64,000 nt of DNA from Cubamyces lactineus (GCA_022376465.1 JACDTU010000012.1:1116001-1180000), one strand, 5' to 3'. Shown: positions 46,730 to 62,818, counted from the first letter of the stretch. Numbers and translations are program-made. Notes: a model not told the origin generated them from the sequence alone.

Positions 46730-48408
46730 TTACGCACAACATCCTCGCGGTGCAGTCTGCTCTCTCGGCGCCTCTTGAACCTCCATGGCGGTCGTCTCCG
46801 CTCTTGCAGTGCCCTCTTCGTCGGCACCTGGAGGACCCGGCGCGCATCCGGTGCAAGAGTCTCCACACCCACAGCGCCCTTCGGGACAACCGCACCCGCC
46901 TGGGCAATTGCATTGGAGCTTGGGCACTTCGATGAGCCCAAACGCCGCCCCGCGTTCCTTGCGTCGCTCTGCGTTCCCAGAAAACAGGTCTGGGGGATAT
47001 ACGAGCACGTTAGTGGGATCGAGTGAGCCTGGGCGCACCCGTGACGGAGGAGGCGGTGGAAGGGCGGCCGCACGCGCAAAGAACGCGTCGATCAAGCTCG
47101 TTGACGGCTTCGCGATGGTGTCGACGTTCGATGTGGCGGGGATGACGTTACTGCCTCCGGAAGGGAGCGCTTGTGATGATGATTGAGAGGGCGGATTGGA
47201 GGCAGGGGAGAGTCTGCTCGAGGACACGAACCCACCGTGGGACGCGGCGAATGGAGTCTCGGGTAGCTCGATACCGCCTTCGCGGTCGACGCAAATACCA
47301 CAGCTGCCTTCAGAGCAGTCCTCGAAATCCTTGGAGGCATGTGTTTCTCCACGGTGCTTGACACATCCTGGACACGCGCAGTCCGTGCCACAGCAGCATT
47401 CTGGTTGAGCATAGGAGATGGTAGCACTGGTGGATTGAATGGGTGGGAACGCAGGAGGGGCGACGGCAAGCCCAGGTAATGACTGGACCCCTGGTAGGAA
47501 GCCCGAGTGCCCTGGGAAGAGAGGGGGGACACCATACGTGTTTGAAGTCGCAGATTCTGTGTCAGACGCGTGCTTGGATCGTTTGGGCTGAGGAGAAGGG
47601 GGTCGAGACGACACGTGGCCTGAGCAACAACCGCCACGAGGATGCTTCCTTGAGGTTTCTTCTTCTGCCGCGGGGGCGCTGGCATGCTCAGAAGCCACGG
47701 GCGCCAAGGACGCCGATGGTACTATCGTTGGGCGTAAGGCGTCAGGAGCGTCATCGCCACAACAGAACATAGCGGCCTGAGCCAATGCTGCCAGGCCGGA
47801 TGCCAGTAAAGGTGGTGCGCGATCATGACCACATGTACATATCGAAGTGTTCTTGCCTCCGCACCGACATAGATTGACAGTCGCAGGTTGAGAGGAGCCG
47901 GCAGTTGAAGGTAGGACATCCTTCAAGCCATTAGGGAGGGCGGGCGCTATGGGCTTAAATCTCCGAGCTGCTTCTATTCAATTGGAGAGTGTAGTATCAG
48001 CTGGACGAAGCACTCACTCTTCGCTTTCGGAGCCGAGCCGTCTGCAGCGATGGCAGCGTTAGCCTGGGAAGACGGACCAGCCTCGGAGGAGGGTACAGCA
48101 GAACAGGTGCACTTAGAGTGCATACGCTTCGTCTTGCGCAACTCGCGACATTTCTCGCATTGCGAGACTGGTCGGCCCTTCTTCTTGATCTCGAAGAGCG
48201 GCCTGTCTGTATGCTGGCAATTGGACGATCGGTGGCCCTTTATGCACGATTCGCTGAAAGTCCGGGTAAAGTCAGCGGGGCTGTCACTGGTCGTAGCGCC
48301 ATCGGGGCACCTGCTACGCACCACGCGAACTTCTTCTCATTAACATAGACCTTCCGCGAAGCAATTAACAGCGGACAGGCTGTGCAATCATGGGTCGCTG
48401 CTCACCAT
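46730..48408 (-). CDS. Copper-fist transcription factor
   Basis: Copper-fist proteins sense copper with cysteine clusters and bind copper-response promoters. Exons 48408-48406, 48350-48322, 48253-48018 and 47970-46730 sum to 1509 nt, giving 502 aa. The N-terminal zinc/copper-binding domain is complete: VYVNEKKFACESCIKGHRSS, NCQHTDRPLFEIKKKGRPVS, QCEKCRELRKTKRMHSKC. It includes the KKGRP minor-groove motif. The first coding exon is the ATG alone, followed by a GTGAGC donor. The long C-terminal region carries Cys-rich clusters (LCRCGG with CTCGHD, CCGTDCACPGC, CSEGSCGIC, and CNCPGGCGCPEGRCGCGDSC), the likely copper sensor. I cannot tell whether it activates copper uptake genes (CUF1/MAC1-like) or copper detoxification genes (ACE1-like). 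Confidence 0.92.
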
Positions 48409-49169
48409 TGAACGTAGATCGCTATCTGCAGGCTGGCTCCCCGGGTCCGATTCGGTCTCGACAAGATACCGGTAATAGCTAGGAGATTAGGTTGATCCGC
48501 GGCCTTCCACGATTACTGTTAGCGTCATAGCACCTCAGGACAGCGTCGAAGGTGACATCAGGAGCACCCACAATCCTCGAAGCCTCGAACAAGGCGTTGA
48601 TAGACACGGTATACGCCTAGGTGCACCTCAGCGACCAGATTAGAGCAAGATTTCCCGGCGCCTCCTGAGCAAATGATCGGCCCGGTAGCCTGGTAGACGT
48701 TGTCGTCGTCGGTTTCGCGTGGCCGCCAGCGGGAACGGCGAGCAGCAAAGAACAAATGCGGGGCGGGGACTGGGCTGGGATGGTGGTGGAGAAGGTGAGA
48801 GCCTGTAGGATGGGGCGGAAAGGAGAGCAGGCTTGTGGTGATCGAGCGAGTACTTGATGGGGACCGGAAAGGTACCTGTCACGCCAATACAGGTCACACT
48901 ACGTTCGCGTCCGGCATGAGGCTCACAGGCATCTCGCAGTCTAGAAGCACCATCTCGCACCAGCTGAGCGACATCTGCGCCCTGCGAGCCAACAGCAAAT
49001 GGGGCGCAGGTGACATACGTCCGCGGATCGCCACAGCAGCACAAATATAACATTCTATACAACGCGCTCGGAGCCCTCCTCAGGCCGTGCGCCCGTAGAT
49101 TACAGAGACAATACAAATATCAGAGTCCATCGGATGCTTGTGTGGACAGACAGCCCTCAGTGTGGCCCG
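48409..49169. other. Spacer between copper-fist gene and PRP16 3' end
   Basis: This 0.76 kb is the promoter and 5' UTR of the copper-fist gene and the 3' flank of PRP16, both on the minus strand. No gene is supported. Confidence 0.5.
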
Positions 49170-53948
<4,779 letters not shown>

Positions 53949-54359
53949 ATAGATGGTGAGTACAGTCCAAACAGTCTTGAGCAGCCTGATCTGGTCACTG
54001 CTACACGCTTGAGTAATTTGACGCCCATTTGCCACCTGCCAAACACAGGTCAACAATGCGGACCTATATAAGCAGGGCATTCGCAGAATGGGTGTCTCTT
54101 TACAATGTCTTTTTCACCGTCTCCGCCTTAGAGTCACTTGCTTCCTAGACATAGCTCGTATGGGAAATGCAGGCGCTCGCGGGGACGCAGAGGAACATCC
54201 TCGTTTGATCTGTTCGTCGGTTGGTGCTAGATGTCTCGACCACCTCGCGACGAGACTAGGCGGGGGACAAATCTTGCGTATTCTTCGTACGTCTGTAGCT
54301 TGTAAGCCTTGCCAACTACGCTAGAATGGTGATTGGTACGAATACAATTGATCCACACG
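53949..54359. other. PRP16 promoter and HEM3 copy A 3' flank
   Basis: This 0.41 kb lies upstream of PRP16. A TATATAAG sequence near 54063 is a possible TATA element. No gene is seen. Confidence 0.5.
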
Positions 54360-55529
54360 CTAAGCATCGACCTTCTCACCGTTTACTTGAGCCCTCTCAA
54401 TCTTCTGCTCTCTGTCTGCTTTAATTTCGTCCAAAATCTCTTTCCCGCCTGTTTCCTTTAACACCTGCGCCAATCTCACCCCGATTGCCTCAGCTTCCTC
54501 GACGGTGTGCACCTGGGCCTCAATCGCGTGCTCGACATGCTTTTCGCCACCAAGAGACGTGACGGCACCGGTCATCTTCAGGACATGCGGCTCGCCCTCC
54601 GCCTGCCGCAGTTTCGTCGATACGCCGACTGGTACGCTGCATCCGCCTTCGAGGACGCGAAGACATGCCCGTTCTGCACGACATGTCCACTCGGTTGGCC
54701 AATGCGTGATTGACCGACACAACGCGCGTGCCTCGTCGTCTTCAGCGCGGATTTCAATGGCAAGTGCCCCCTGGGAGACGGCGTAGAGCAGAGTGGGAGG
54801 GCTGAGATCGCAAGTTATGCGATCGCCCCATCCGAGACGGACCATCCCTGCCTTCGCGAGCACGATAGCTGCGTATGGACTATCAGGAGCATCGAGCTTA
54901 CTAAGGCGGGTGTTTCTGCGAGGCCAGGCGTCGTCAAAATGTTAGCAATGAGGTACTGACCGCGAGATTGGCATTCGCGCTCGCTCACAGATTTCCTCGC
55001 TACGGAAAGACACAGGATATTCTTCAACACGGACAAGCGCACAATCTATCGCTGAACTCACTGCATCCTTGAAGACAAGCTTCGGGAATTTCCTTTTGAG
55101 CTGCGCGACCCGTCGGACGCTGCTTGTCCCGACCACGCTCCCGTCCGGCAGCTCCTCCAGGGTCTTCCAGCTCGCGCCTTTGCGTACTACCAGGCAGTCC
55201 ACCGGATCTTCTCGTTCCAGTACCCCTGCGATCTCGCATCCGTCCGGTAGCGTAGTCGGGACATCCTTGAAGCAGTGTACCAGCATGTCCACTTCACCCT
55301 TGAGCATCGCGACCTCGAGCTCCTTCGTCCATAACGCCTTGCCTCCCAGCAGGTATAACGCTTGCGACTGGTTGTGGTCCCCGCCGGTCGTCATAAACGA
55401 CGTAGTGAACTCGATACCGGGGTGTAATGCTGCAAGGGCATCGCGCACGGCGTTCGTCTGGACTTGAGCTAGTTGCGATGCACGCGAGGCTAGGGTGAAC
55501 TTGCGTGGATCCTTGGTCGCGGCCGCCAT
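54360..55529 (-). CDS. HEM3: Porphobilinogen deaminase (HEM3), copy A
   Basis: This cytosolic enzyme joins four porphobilinogen units to hydroxymethylbilane in haem synthesis. Exons 55529-55062, 54999-54989 (11 nt) and 54915-54360 sum to 1035 nt, giving 344 aa. Motifs: LASRASQLAQVQT, TTGGDHNQSQ, WTKELEVAML, VVGTSSVRRVAQLKRKFPKL, RGNLNTRLSKLD, and LEGGCSVPVG with the dipyrromethane-cofactor Cys near residue 252. The loop that normally reads HSxKDxPT is HCFKDVPT here, with Ser replaced by Cys at residue 86; copy B keeps Ser. Copy A sits immediately downstream of copy B on the same strand and shares its exon structure exactly. Active-site Cys and Arg residues look intact, so it is probably functional or specialised. 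Confidence 0.93.
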
Positions 55530-55837
55530 TGTCTAATAGGGCTTCCTTTGAATCCGAGTTTGTAAAGGTCAGGAATGAAGATCGCTCCGGCCGCAGCTTT
55601 TATCTAGAGGCCATCGTCCAGACTCCGATCATACGCATGATCAACCCCATGAGATGGATAGTGTCCTGGATAGATAGAGCACCGCTTGTCCGCATGCGTG
55701 TATGTAGGCTCTTGTGTTGTTGGTGAAGGACCATGTTACAACTCAGGCGAGAATCAGCACAGTATATCCTCGCAGCAGTAATCATACAATCGCGCAGCAC
55801 GTATTCTAATACAGCAATGCAATCCTCGTATCCAGCT
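55530..55837. other. Spacer between the two HEM3 copies
   Basis: This 308-bp stretch must hold the copy B 3' end and the copy A promoter. No obvious motif or gene is visible. Confidence 0.5.
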
Positions 55838-56991
55838 CTACGCATCGACCTTCTCGTCATTCGCCTTAGCTTGTTCGATTTTCTTCTCCCTGTCCACATT
55901 GATCTCGTCCAAGATCTCCTTCGCCCCAGTCGCCTTCAGCACCTGGGCCAACTTCACGCCAATCGCCTCCGCCTCCTCTACCGTATGCACCTCCGCCTCG
56001 ATCTTATGCTCGACGTGCCTTTCGCCCCCCAGCGAAGTCACGGCGCCAACGATCTCCAGCCTGCCCTTGTGCGGCTCACCCTCGGCCTGGACGAGCGTCG
56101 TGTGCACCCCAACGGGGACGCTGCACCCGCCCTCGAGCACGCGGAGGCACGCGCGCTCAGCGCGACACGCCCACTCCGTCGGCCAGTGCGTGATCGAGCG
56201 GCACAGCGCGCGGGCCTCGTCGTCGTTCGAGCGGACCTCAATCGCGAGCGCGCCTTGGGAAACGGCGTGCAGGAGCGTGGGCGGGCCGAGGTCGCAGGTG
56301 ACGCGGTCGCCCCATCCGAGGCGGACCATGCCGGCTTTCGCGAGGATGATGGCGGCGTAGGGGCTGTCGGGGGCGTCGAGCTTCGCCATGCGGGTGTTCC
56401 TAGTCAGAGAATGAGCTCTCGTCGCGCGTGCAGTGGGTTGTATGCGCTCACAGGTTTCCTCGCTGCATACGCGGTCGGTATTCTGAGTGCCCGAGTAGTA
56501 CCGCATAAATGTAGTGTACTTACCACGTCTTTGAAAACGAGCTTGGGGAAGTTTCTCTTGAGCTGCGCGACCCGCCGTACGCTGCTCGTCCCGACGACGC
56601 TTCCGTCCGGGAGCTCCTCCAGGGTCTTCCAACTCGCGTCCTTGCGCACGACCAAACAATCTACCGGATCCTCCCTTTCTAATACACCCGCGATCTCACA
56701 TCCCTCTGGGAGCGTGGTCGGGACGTCCTTGAAGCTATGCACGAGCATGTCCACGGCGCCCTCGAGCATCGCGACCTCGAGCTCCTTCGTCCACAGCGCC
56801 TTGCCCCCGAGCAGGTACAGCGCCTGGGACTGGTTGTGGTCCCCACCGGTCGTCATGAACGACGTGTCGAACTCGATATCCGGATGCTGCGCTGCGAGCG
56901 CATCGCGTACGATGTTTGTCTGGATCTGGGCGAGCTGCGAGGCACGCGAGGCGAGCGTGAACTTGCGCGGCTTTGTCGTCGTCGTCACCAT
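55838..56991 (-). CDS. HEM3: Porphobilinogen deaminase (HEM3), copy B
   Basis: Exons 56991-56524, 56462-56452 (11 nt) and 56399-55838 sum to 1041 nt, giving 346 aa. First exons of both copies are exactly 468 nt, and the 11-nt exon differs by a single base. Copy B has the standard VHSFKDVPTTLP loop and LEGGCSVPVG with the cofactor Cys near residue 252, then a C-terminal helical tail ending in DEKVDA, as in copy A (GEKVDA). It is likely the ancestral-type housekeeping copy because it keeps the conserved Ser. Its third exon is more GC-rich than that of copy A. NFU1 lies upstream on the same strand. Confidence 0.94.
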
Positions 56992-57373
56992 ACGCTCGGG
57001 TGGATGCTACGATGTGAATCGTGGTTTTAGGGAGGACGCCTGAGTGCGAGTTGGCACAGATGGGAGAGAGATATGTATGCGCAGGACATGATGGCACAAG
57101 CAGATATACTCAGTCCATCGGCAGGCGCCGGTGCATTCGACATGACCGGAGCGTTCACTCTCTCAAGGTACACGTTGTATGAACAGCTCTACGTGCTGAG
57201 GTTCACACCAAAAGTGAGTCGTGAGAGTATATTGAAATCAATATTTCCCTAGGGTGAGATAATAGGTAGAGTGTGTACTGTAAATCTACACGGACATATA
57301 CTGCGCCATACTGGAAGCCGGGTAGCGGTGTGCGTTAGCGCGGAACGTATAGGCGAAACAGCAGCGAGGAAGG
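56992..57373. other. HEM3 copy B promoter and NFU1 3' flank
   Basis: This stretch of 0.38 kb has no supported gene. It should contain the HEM3 copy B promoter and the NFU1 transcript end. Confidence 0.5.
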
Positions 57374-58408
57374 TCACCTTGAATCCCGTTTGGAGTCCTG
57401 CTTCTCATCTCCATGTTGCTTGGCCAGTCGCTCTTCGAGCTTTTGGAATTCATTCAGGGCAATCTCCTCCTCTTGGTCGAGTACCTGCGAGCACTTCTCA
57501 GCGACTGAGGGATGCGATATGAGAACGAGGAACCACACACCTCTTCGACACCCTTGACTTCGGGGATGTAGTGCATGAGCATCCGCTCAATTCCGCTCTT
57601 CAATGTGACAGTGCTCGACGAGCACCCGCGACAGCTTCCCTTGAGTTTCACTTGTACGACGCCCTCGTCCGTGAAACCCCGGTACTCGATATCCCCGCCA
57701 TCCTCCATGATGGCAGGACGCACGCGAGTCTCGAGGAGCTCCTTGATCATGGCCACAGTCTCCGAATCGGTGTCCAAGATGCGCGTGTCCTGTGGCCCGG
57801 CTGACTCTCGGTCCTCCTCTGTACGGAAGAGCGCCTCTCCGGAAGAAAAGTGCTCCATGAGTATCGCGTACACCTCAGGCTTGATGACCGACCACGCCGT
57901 CTCGGAATCCTTGAGGACAGTCACAAAGTCGGGGCCGTAGAAGACGCCGGTGACGCCTTCAATACCCATGAGACGGAGGGCAAGGGGAGACTTGAGTGCG
58001 GACTTGAGGTCAAGGAACTCTGCGGTTCCTTCGCCCATGACGGGTACTCCCGGGATGAATTTCAGAGAATCCTCGTTGGGAGTGGTTTCCGTCTGTATGA
58101 ACATAGACCGGACTGCTTCCGTCAGTCTGTGACAACATACTCCTTAGTGTAAACGCACCTTGTGCTGTCCGCTTGAGCCTATCTGTTACGCCAGTCGTTC
58201 TAGTTGGTGAGGCCATAGAGAAGATGGGCCCATGATGGTGTATTGCAGATGCCGACCGCTTGGTGGAGGAAGAGAAGCTCCGGGACACTGCAGATAACCC
58301 TGGACGAGCCTTGGCAAGATTCCGCGCGACACACTCTCTGTGTGCACACGCTGTTGCGCGAGATACCGCACGCAGCGACGAGGATGAGAAGGATGACGAG
58401 GAGAACAT
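57374..58408 (-). CDS. NFU1: NFU1 iron-sulfur cluster scaffold, mitochondrial
   Basis: NFU1 carries [4Fe-4S] clusters to mitochondrial targets such as lipoate synthase. Exons 58408-58159, 58112-57541 and 57484-57374 sum to 933 nt, giving 310 aa. A Ser/Arg-rich N-terminus without acidic residues (MFSSSSFSSSSLRAVSRA) is a typical mitochondrial targeting sequence. The Nfu N-terminal domain reads MFIQTETTPNEDSLKFIPG, then LKSPLALRLMGIEGV and FYGPDFVTVLK. The C-terminal NifU domain has IMEDGGDIEYRGF and the cluster-binding GSCRGCSSSTVTLKSGIE. A charged C-terminal helix follows (VLDQEEEIALNEFQKLEERL). Confidence 0.94.
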
Positions 58409-58622
58409 GGTAGTCGATGAGCAAGCCCAGCTGCACGCGCGCACCCACCACTAATCCTGGCCCATTAGTCAGGTCATGTGAGGGATGCGATTGGCTGGGC
58501 GTCGCCGAAGTGACATCACCGGCCAAATTTGGGCGGCTCATCATCATGACGGCCTGCATGACGGGGACTGACGGTACTTGTTCCGGCGCCTGGCACACAA
58601 CACACCTTGCACAACGAACACG
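58409..58622. promoter_or_regulatory. Divergent promoter of NFU1 and ALG1
   Basis: This stretch of 214 bp lies between divergent start codons, so both promoters must lie here or overlap the 5' UTRs. No specific factor site is claimed. Confidence 0.5.
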
Positions 58623-60732
58623 ATGTCCCACACAGCGAGCGCAGACGCGCCGCCGTCGTCTGGGACGAGCTTGACGCTATGCATATCCCTCGCTGCGTCT
58701 TACCTCTTATGGCGTGTATACTCGAAACCCCGGCCAAAACCCGCATTGCGCTCGGTCGCCATCCTCGTTCTTGGTGACATTGGCCGTAGTCCGCGCATGA
58801 TGTATCATGCTGAGAGTTTCGCGACAAACAAGTTCAAGACGTATCTGATAGGCTATGGCGGTGAGTGCTAGTCTCCCAATGCAGGCAACAGATGTTGTCA
58901 AGGTAGCGAGCCGCCAGACGGGCCAGTTCAGGACAGTCTCGTTGACATAGGACCGATAGGTTCGAAACCGATCCCTTCTCTTCTGTCTCTGTCTCTCGTC
59001 GAGATTCTCCCCCTCGGAGAGCCACCTTTGTGGCTGCGTGGCCTGCCTTTTATTATTGCAGGTCCGCTCAAGGTCCTCAGCCAGGTGGTAGATATTATGC
59101 ACACGCTCCTCGTTCGCATCCCACGCCCGCCAGAATACATCCTCGTACAGGTACGACAGTTGCTTATTATCCGGTCGTTTGGAACTGAAAATCAGGTGTG
59201 ATTGTCTTGTAAGACAGAATCCTCCAAGTATACCCACACTGGCCATTGTCTGGCTTGTCTCTCGCCTACGAGGATGCAAGGTCATCATTGACTGGCACAA
59301 TCTCGGGTACACTATTTTGGCATTGAAGCTCGGAGAGCAACACACATTCGTGAAAATTGCGAAATGGTCGGTACCTAATCCGCTTAAGAGGCCTGGAACT
59401 CTTAGTCTATGAAAAGACGCCTTTCTTTATGGATTGTGATATACTGACCGGGCGGGCTGCAGGTTCGAGTCCTATTTTGGACGATCCGCCTATGCGCACC
59501 TTTTTGTCACCAAAGCTATGCGGGACTATCTCGTCAAGGAGTGGAATCTCCGGTAAGGTTGCTTGACCTCTGAATGCCTTTCCGATGTTCTCACACCTGG
59601 CAGGGGACACAAAGTCGTGCTGCACGACAGACCCCCAGCTCGATTCCATCGCGCCTCGCCATCTGAATCCCACGAGCTCTTCCAGCATCTTCTCCCGCAC
59701 TTGTCCACTCCGCCTCTGACCGCTTTCCTCCCCGCTTCAAAGCCGCCATATTCTACACCCTTCACGTACATTCCGCCATCCCGACTATCGTCCGTCCCAA
59801 GACCGGCATCCGGCGGGGCTGACGATCTGGAGCTCGCGTTCGAGTTGAGCGACTTGACTCCATTTGCTGACAAGGTCCCGCTGCCAGAGCTGCGCTCGGA
59901 CCGACCCGCGCTCCTTGTGTCCAGTACGTCGTGGACGCCGGACGAGGACTTCGCGATGCTTCTGGATGCGCTCAAGCAGTATGAGCGCCGCGCAAGGGAG
60001 CTTGAGGAGGGCGACGAAAGCACTAGGCTGCCGAAGGTGCTGATGGTGGTTACGGGCAAGGGCCCGCTCCGAAAGAAGTATATGCGGGAGATTGAGCCGT
60101 TCCAAGCCCCCGGAGGGGATGCAACTTGGAGATATGTCAGATGCGCGAGCCTGTGGCTCGAGGCGGACGATTACCCGCTGTTACTCGGTAGGAATATGAT
60201 TCTCCGTCGTGTATGTATTACGAGTTCGCTGACGTTGCTTTAGGCTCTGCGGATCTGGGCATATCTTTACACTCGAGTTCTTCTGCTCTGGATCTACCGA
60301 TGAAGGTGGTAGACATGTTTGGTTGTGGACTACCTGTCTGTGCCCTAGGATTCAAGTGGTGGGCACAAATTGCTATCTTCTCACCGCCTTCGCTCACGTC
60401 CTCGATCTGCGGCAGTCTCGACGAGCTAGTAAAAGACGGCGTAAATGGGCTCGTCTTCCACAATGCAGATCAGTTAGCTGCCCAACTGGAGGCACGTTTC
60501 CCGCTCTTCAGCGTATGCTTCGACGTCTAACCTGACGATCCAGAACCTCCTGCGAGGCTTCCCTAGTGCTCCGGCGCTCGCAGCCCTGCAAGGATCGTTC
60601 CAGGGTGCCTCACCACTTGGCACGACGGACGCTGGCACAGGCGGCTGGGAGTGGGGGACGTGGGCGGAGAACTGGAACCATACAATGCGGCCCCTGCTAC
60701 TACATGATGTCGCTGCCGAAGCGGCCTTGTAA
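58623..60732 (+). CDS. ALG1: ALG1 beta-1,4-mannosyltransferase
   Basis: ALG1 adds the first mannose to dolichol-linked GlcNAc2 on the cytosolic face of the ER (N-glycan assembly). Eight exons (58623-58860, 58960-59150, 59218-59366, 59463-59552, 59604-60187, 60244-60358, 60416-60491, 60544-60732) sum to 1632 nt, giving 543 aa. An N-terminal membrane anchor ([19 protein letters not shown]) precedes [34 protein letters not shown] and [19 protein letters not shown]. The acceptor half has [40 protein letters not shown] and [15 protein letters not shown], the GT33 signature. The last intron starts GC (gcacgt), giving an exact family alignment; a GT donor at 60522 would leave an intron of only 31 nt. 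Confidence 0.94.
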
Positions 60733-61063
60733 ATCTGCAGCTCAACGTCCACGGTTTCGTCCAAGACGGTCGGATGGATTTGGAGATAGTGTGTGATGAT
60801 ATATCTCTGTCCTTATAGCCAGCTCGCAGCGGACGTTCCAGCGAGACCCCGCCTAGTCTACCTACATCTACGTACACGCTCCCTTCCTCAGCCCACACAG
60901 CCCGACGCGTTCCGGCACGGTATGATCGACAAACACGCGTGTTACCTACAATCCCACTGTCCAGACAAACAGTTCTGCAGTTGTATAACAAGTCGGTATT
61001 CGCTCCTTGCGTCAGACACCTACGCTTTCGCCCTAGTAGCAGCCCTCGGCACTCGACCATCGT
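60733..61063. other. Convergent spacer between ALG1 and RVS167
   Basis: This 0.33-kb stretch lies between two convergent stop codons and should be 3' UTR sequence. No gene is seen. Confidence 0.6.
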
Positions 61064-62818
61064 TCATGTATCCTGGACATAGTTGCCTATAGGGGGTTTA
61101 TCAGTACTACATCCGACTCGTAATAATACGACAACGATGACACGGGGCTCACCTGGGAAGACACCCGTTCGCCCGTTCAGCCGGCCAGTCCACCAGTCCT
61201 CCGTGCTCTCCGTGCGCTCGATCACCTCGATCCGGTCGCCCGCCTTGAAATCGAGGTCGCCGTCCGCCTGGGCCGCAAAGTCGTACAACGCGACGACGTA
61301 CTGCGCCGCCGGCTTCGGCTTCGGCTTGAGCGGCGGCGGGGGCGGGGGCGCCTTCTTCGCGGCCGCGGACGCGTTGAAGTTGCTGCCCGCGGCGGGGGGC
61401 GAGTATGGGGGTGGCGGGGCCGAGGTCGCGGCGGACAGCGGCGGCGGGGCCGCTTTCTTCGAGAACGTTGACGAGGACGAGGGCGAGCGGCTCGCGGTCG
61501 AGGACGTGGTGGACGAGCGGCCGAGCGAGTTGGGCGAGAGTCCCGTGTTGGCGCGTTGGGATTGTACCATGCGCGCTGTGATGGTGGTCAGCGGTCAATC
61601 CACCCGGAGCGATGCGTTACGGGAGGGGGGGGGGGAGGGAGGGAGGGAGGGAGGGAGGTACAGCGCGCGTACCGGTAGATATGAGGCGTTTGGTGATGTT
61701 GAGGGCTTCGATGCGCTCGAGCGCGTCGCTCCGACGTGTCTCGTAGTCGCTCGCGATCTGGGCGGCGGGGACGGTGACGTCGAACTTGCCCTCTGCGAAG
61801 CTGTTCAGCTTCTCCAGCATGAGGTAAAAGATATTCAGCCTAGCGAGGGGGAGGGTTAGGCTACGATGTTGATGAGGGAATGAGGTGATACATACTGCAT
61901 ATAGTAGAATGAGTGGAATAGGGGGTCGATAAACTGCGTCGCTTGGACGAGGAATCGTGGGAGCTCGTTCTTCATGGCGGTGTTGATGTAGTCGTACTCC
62001 GTCGAGGCAATCTCGAAGTCTTGCTCGAGCTACGTATGCACAGCTGCAGTGAGATGATTGAACATGAAACGATACCCGGAAAGCCGACCTTGAACAGGTT
62101 CTTCTCGTCGTTCAGCGTTTTCTCCTTCTTGTCTCGCAGTTTAGTCAACGAGTTGTTGAAGCGATCGTAGTCCACAAGCTGCGTAACGCCGTATGAGCAG
62201 ATAACACGGATATGGCGACGAACATATCAACCTTGTGTTCTCGCTTGGTGATACTCTTCCGGATAGCCTTTAGGATTCCTTGGAATTCCTTGATAGGGCC
62301 TACGATCCGGCTCTCGATCAACTCGAGCTCGGGTACGACGGACGTCTTGAGATCCTCCATGATGCCAACGTATCCGTCCACGTTTGCGATGGTGTGCTCC
62401 GCGTCTGGATGCTTTGATTCTAGGCCGTATTCGCTGCCTAGGGGATGGAAGAGAGCGGAGAAGTGGGTCGCGAAGTCCGTCCCGTGCGTGAAGAGGTTCG
62501 TGACAGAGTCCGTATACGCCTTGCTGTCCTTTAGGAGCTTCTCTGTCGCTTTCTCGATAGATTCGAAGCGGCGCGCGTAGTCGTCGAATTCGGGGTCGGT
62601 AGACTCTGTGGGGATGACCAATTGGAAAGATCAGCAACCAGTCAATACGACGATTAGCGGGATTGAGAATAGACTAGAGCCCATACGACGTACTCTTTGT
62701 CATGCCGACCTTCGAGGACAGCATGTGCGGTGTCCTGGTTCACATTCCTCCTCAATCCCTGGACGATGTGGCTGAGTAGGCGTACTCACCGCGCAAAGGC
62801 TTTCTGAATGCCCTTCAT
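61064..62818 (-). CDS. RVS167: BAR-SH3 protein RVS167 (amphiphysin/endophilin type)
   Basis: RVS167 bends membranes at endocytic sites and drives vesicle scission with actin patch proteins. Exons 62818-62790, 62734-62694, 62605-62232, 62178-62089, 62029-61896, 61839-61673, 61575-61153 and 61086-61064 sum to 1281 nt, giving 426 aa. The N-terminus [20 protein letters not shown] is amphipathic. The BAR coiled-coil domain follows ([20 protein letters not shown] to [19 protein letters not shown]). A Ser- and Pro-rich linker with PPPPPP leads to the SH3 domain: [40 protein letters not shown] and the final NYVQDT, which is completed only by the 23-nt last exon. Confidence 0.95.
61621..61659 (+). repeat. 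G-run tract (potential G-quadruplex) in an RVS167 intron
   Basis: The + strand reads GGGA units in near-perfect tandem around a run of about 12 G. It falls inside the sixth intron of RVS167 (61576-61672), so the transcript carries the C-rich complement while the non-template strand holds the G runs. At least six runs of three or more G meet the usual pattern for a G-quadruplex. Confidence 0.75.

Noticed and set aside
55733..57043. 436-codon plus-strand ORF
   Set aside because: Antisense shadow of HEM3 copy B, caused by GC-rich third codon positions.
59462..59475. tRNA T-arm-like GGTTCGAGTCC (also GGTTCGAAACC at 58959)
   Set aside because: Both are splice acceptors followed by ALG1 coding sequence; no acceptor or anticodon stems form around them.
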